From: Afipia sp.
GTDB taxonomy: Bacteria; Pseudomonadota; Alphaproteobacteria; Rhizobiales; Xanthobacteraceae
Assembly (NCBI GenBank): GCA_026400415.1
Contig: JAPLPA010000218.1
Location: forward strand, 2,552-10,566
Direction: 5' to 3'
Length of the DNA stretch: 8,015 nt
This document shows, piece by piece, positions 5,918-8,015 of the stretch. Position 1 is the stretch's first letter. The number at the start of each line of letters is the position of its first letter. Both the position numbers and the translations under genes were made by a program. The notes beneath the pieces were generated by a model that worked only from the letters and a program-made list of their open reading frames with translations, was not told the DNA's origin and searched no databases.

Positions 5918-6727
5918 ATGAAAAAGCTGCTTCTTGCCTCCGTCGCTCTCACCGTCGCCGCCACGGCTGCGATGGCTGCAGATGCCCCGGTTCGTCCCCA
6001 CAAACGCTACGTCAAAGCGCCGATCTACAAGGCGCAGCCGATGGTCTTCATCCCCCCGGTCTATGACTGGTCGGGCCTGTATATCGGCGGTCATGTCGGC
6101 TGGGGTCATCTTCGCGACTCCGCAACCACCCAGACCGCCGGGGCCTTGCTGGCGCTTGGCGCAGTCAACGCGCTGAACTCGGACCAGTTTATCGGAGGCC
6201 TACAGGGCGGGTATAACTTTATGCTCGCGCCGCACATCCTGCTCGGCTTCGAAGGTGAATTCACCTGGCTTACGCAGGGTTACTCTTCGGGAATCGCCAC
6301 GCTCGCGCCTCCGACCATTCTGACCTACACGTCGAGCCCCGATTGGGTTGCGACTGCGGCCGGACGTCTCGGCTACACCCAGGACAAGATGATGATCTAC
6401 GCCAAAGGTGGCGGCGCGTGGCTGGATTCGAAATACGGCGCATTCCTGACGCCTGCAGCCGGCACTGCATTCTCGGCCAACAATGTTCGCACCGGATACA
6501 CAATCGGCGGCGGCCTTGAATACGGCCTGACGCAGAACTGGTCGGCGAAGGCGGAATACGCCTATCTCGACTTCGGCACCAACTCCTACAATGTCGGTTT
6601 CGGCGGCGCGACTGTCCCGACCGTCTACAAGACCGACATGCAGCAGGTCAAACTCGGCCTCAACTATCGCTTCAACAGCTTCGGCAGCATGCCGGTTCTC
6701 GCCGAACCGATTTCCAGCAAGTACTGA
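5918..6727 (+). CDS. Outer-membrane protein, Omp25/Omp31-like beta-barrel
   Basis: This is a small outer-membrane barrel of 269 residues belonging to the OMP_b-brl group abundant in rhizobia and Brucella. The signal peptide is classic: MKK, then LLLASVALTVAATAAMA, with cleavage predicted after AMA at residue 20. The mature start ADAPVRPHKRYVKAP and the motif YDWSGLYIGGHVGWG (49-63) are hallmarks of the family. Recurrent strand and turn motifs follow, including FIGGLQGGYNF (91-101), ILLGFEGEFTWL (107-118), TAAGRLGYTQDKMMIYAKGGGAW (146-168) and NWSAKAEYAYLDFG (207-220). The last strand QVKLGLNYRF ends at Phe252 and is followed by an extra 17-residue tail. Start choice: the purine-rich GAGGG (5909-5913) precedes the ATG by 4 nt. 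It has its own downstream terminator and a 118-nt upstream gap, so it is probably a single-gene unit. Such proteins stabilise the outer membrane or act as minor porins; the specific role is unknown. Confidence 0.93.
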   Translation: MKKLLLASVALTVAATAAMAADAPVRPHKRYVKAPIYKAQPMVFIPPVYDWSGLYIGGHVGWGHLRDSATTQTAGALLALGAVNALNSDQFIGGLQGGYNFMLAPHILLGFEGEFTWLTQGYSSGIATLAPPTILTYTSSPDWVATAAGRLGYTQDKMMIYAKGGGAWLDSKYGAFLTPAAGTAFSANNVRTGYTIGGGLEYGLTQNWSAKAEYAYLDFGTNSYNVGFGGATVPTVYKTDMQQVKLGLNYRFNSFGSMPVLAEPISSKY

Positions 6728-6750
6728 GCGCGTAACTTCCGACTTCGACG

Positions 6751-6779
6751 AAAGCCCCGGCAGAATGCCGGGGCTTTTT
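6751..6779 (+). terminator. Intrinsic terminator after the Omp25-like gene
   Basis: A perfect 11-bp stem (6751-6761 with 6767-6777) closes a 5-nt AGAAT loop. Its GC-rich core is GCCCCGGC. The T run is TTTTT (6775-6779), three of whose bases belong to the stem. It lies 23 nt after the Omp25-like stop codon. On the opposite strand only three T follow the stem, so it may also act, more weakly, on the convergent kinase transcript whose stop codon is 20 nt away. Confidence 0.93.
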
Positions 6780-6798
6780 CGTTACGGGAGAATTCCGC

Positions 6799-7740
6799 TC
6801 ACTCCTGCGCGAATGAAATCCTGTAGCAATAACCTGTCTCCGCAAATGTCGGCTCCAGCGTGGCGCGCATCTGCTTCAGCGTCGCATTGATAAGTTTGGA
6901 GCCGAAATTGTATTTGGCAGGTGCTGCGACTTTCGGGCCGTCTTGCTCAGACCAGTTGATCGTCAGCACGCCGGCATTCACCGACCAGTCGATCTTGATT
7001 CGGCCTTTGGCGTCCGACAGCGCGCCGTATTTCACCGCATTGGTCGCCATCTCGTGGAACACGAGGCGCAGGCTGCGCGCGCGATCGGCATTCAATTCGA
7101 CATCCGGTCCCGTCAATTCAATCCGTTTGCCGCCGTAGGGTTTTTGCACCGACGCAACAAACAGATCGCGCAGGTCGGTCGGCGCGCCATCGCCATCCTC
7201 CAGCAGATCGTGATTGTCGGCGACGACGCGCATGCGCTCTATCAGCGTCTGCGCTTCTGCCTTGTCGGCGACCGTTTGATTCACCAGTGACGTCATGACA
7301 GCGAGGATGTTCTTGCTGCGATGTTCGATCTCGGCAAACAGCAATTCGCGGCTGCGTTCCTGATCCTCCAAATCGAACACGATCTTGCGGTGAGCGAATG
7401 CCAGCGCGACGACCAGAAGACTCGACAGCGTGAACAGAACGAAATTTGCAGCCTGAACGTCGGTGATCTTTGCGAATTCGTAAAGTGGCTCGACGAATGC
7501 CCACCACACAATGACGATCGACATCGGAATTGCGACCAGCCCGGCAACGCGTCCGCCGAACAAGGCCGCCACCAGAACGGCCGGAAAGAATGTCGCGAAC
7601 GGCAGTGTCGAGCCGACCAGACCGAGGGCGATCCGCGCAAGCGCTGCGGCGAAAACGCACACCGCTGCGAAAACAATCGCGCTGAACCAGCCGAGGTCAG
7701 CACGCCGATAAGTGATTCTACGCCACCAGACTTTGACCAT
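6799..7740 (-). CDS. Membrane-bound HWE-family sensor histidine kinase with DUF4118-like sensor region
   Basis: This is a 313-residue sensor kinase. Four hydrophobic helices (about 17-38, 45-62, 65-83, 97-116) resemble the DUF4118 membrane module of KdpD-type sensors. A short linker leads to the H-box FAEIEHRSKNILAVM (135-149), with His140 as the likely phosphoacceptor. The N-box is LVFHEMATNAVKYGAL (226-241). The Trp-x-Glu motif INWSEQDGP (261-269) with His229 in the N-box marks the HWE family rather than plain HisKA_2. A glycine box NFGSKLI (278-284) follows. There is no PAS or GAF domain and no receiver domain. The start at 7740 is the only Met before the helices; an AGGA lies only 3 nt upstream, a tight spacing. 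No response regulator lies in the window, so it appears orphan. Many HWE kinases act in the PhyR-NepR-EcfG general stress response or in light sensing, but neither role is shown here. Confidence 0.93.
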   Translation of the reverse strand: MVKVWWRRITYRRADLGWFSAIVFAAVCVFAAALARIALGLVGSTLPFATFFPAVLVAALFGGRVAGLVAIPMSIVIVWWAFVEPLYEFAKITDVQAANFVLFTLSSLLVVALAFAHRKIVFDLEDQERSRELLFAEIEHRSKNILAVMTSLVNQTVADKAEAQTLIERMRVVADNHDLLEDGDGAPTDLRDLFVASVQKPYGGKRIELTGPDVELNADRARSLRLVFHEMATNAVKYGALSDAKGRIKIDWSVNAGVLTINWSEQDGPKVAAPAKYNFGSKLINATLKQMRATLEPTFAETGYCYRISFAQE

Positions 7741-8015
7741 TCATCCTGCCCAAAACGACCTTTTCATAAAATTATGACAGCCGCCAGCGTTGCGTGATTT
7801 GCCGGTTCCATGACTCAGTTCAGGAAAGCGCGGGCGCGGCGTTGCGTAAGATTTTCATCGAATGCGTTTGGAATTTTTCACCTGAGCGCGAGATGAACGG
7901 AATTCCCCATGCGCGCAAAAAGCCGCCGGGTTCCGCAAGCGCTCCTCGAGTTGTGCGGGAAATGGAGCGCCGCGAGGCGCAACATCGTTATCGTCGCGTC
8001 ACGGTGCCACCTCAG
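7741..8015. other. Right-end region with no supported gene; kinase promoter expected here
   Basis: The 275 nt upstream of the kinase should hold its promoter. The best candidate stretch is the AT-rich inverted repeat CATAAAATTATG (7765-7776), 25 nt before the kinase start on the - strand. Two short frames stay open to the right edge on the + strand, from ATG 7893 and ATG 7910. Neither has a convincing ribosome site or a recognisable protein, and they contradict each other. Overlapping inverted repeats occur at 7939-7980. I see no tRNA, repeat array or mobile element. Confidence 0.45.

Noticed and set aside
7741..7830. EcfG-type stress promoter (GGAAC, 16-17 nt, CGTT) upstream of the HWE kinase
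   Set aside because: A GGAAC is present on the - strand near 7805-7809, but no CGTT occurs at the required spacing.
7893..8015. Possible N-terminal fragment of a + strand gene starting at ATG 7893 (or the alternative frame at 7910)
   Set aside because: Both frames are open to the edge, but only 35-41 codons are visible. There is no strong ribosome site, no recognisable protein, and the two frames exclude each other. Sequence beyond 8015 would decide.
1..8015. Mobile elements, CRISPR arrays, tRNA/rRNA genes or toxin-antitoxin modules
   Set aside because: No transposase-like protein, direct-repeat array, cloverleaf-like sequence or small paired genes were seen. The genes all look like vertically inherited core or envelope functions.

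Overview
The window is an 8 kb piece of an alphaproteobacterial chromosome. It most likely comes from the Bradyrhizobium/Rhodopseudomonas/Afipia/Nitrobacter group of the Hyphomicrobiales. This placement rests on protein-level recognition: a Dcp-type M3 peptidase tail, two alphaproteobacterial-style outer-membrane barrels and an HWE-family histidine kinase. The GC-rich coding sequence agrees with it. No insertion sequence, phage gene, CRISPR array, tRNA or rRNA is visible. It reads as ordinary housekeeping and envelope sequence, and I did not find a convincing undescribed system.

Layout from left to right. Positions 1-309 are the C-terminal end of an M3 metallopeptidase, followed after 9 nt by ferrochelatase (hemH, 319-1356); both are on the + strand and are probably co-transcribed. 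A 146-nt gap leads to a slipin/NfeD pair on the + strand (QmcA-like paraslipin 1503-2486, NfeD 2498-2941), a conserved membrane-microdomain module. Its end meets the convergent kdsD gene (2944-3948, - strand) with only 2 nt between the stop codons.

kdsD encodes arabinose-5-phosphate isomerase, which supplies the precursor of Kdo for lipopolysaccharide. It diverges from a large beta-barrel outer-membrane protein of the BBP2 type (4204-5799, +, GTG start). The 255-nt divergent gap carries an AT-rich, nearly symmetric pair of TTAAC boxes that could serve as a two-way promoter, and a strong hairpin in the probable leader of the barrel gene. A second, smaller outer-membrane barrel (Omp25/Omp31-like, 5918-6727, +) follows. 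A CtrA-like site lies upstream of it and a near-perfect intrinsic terminator downstream.

An orphan membrane-bound HWE histidine kinase with a DUF4118-like four-helix sensor (6799-7740, -) converges on that terminator. The last 275 nt (7741-8015) contain no gene I can support.

The unifying theme is the cell envelope: inner-membrane scaffold (slipin/NfeD), LPS precursor synthesis (KdsD) and two outer-membrane barrels, plus a membrane sensor kinase whose partner is not in the window. Functional links between these units are inferred from proximity only.
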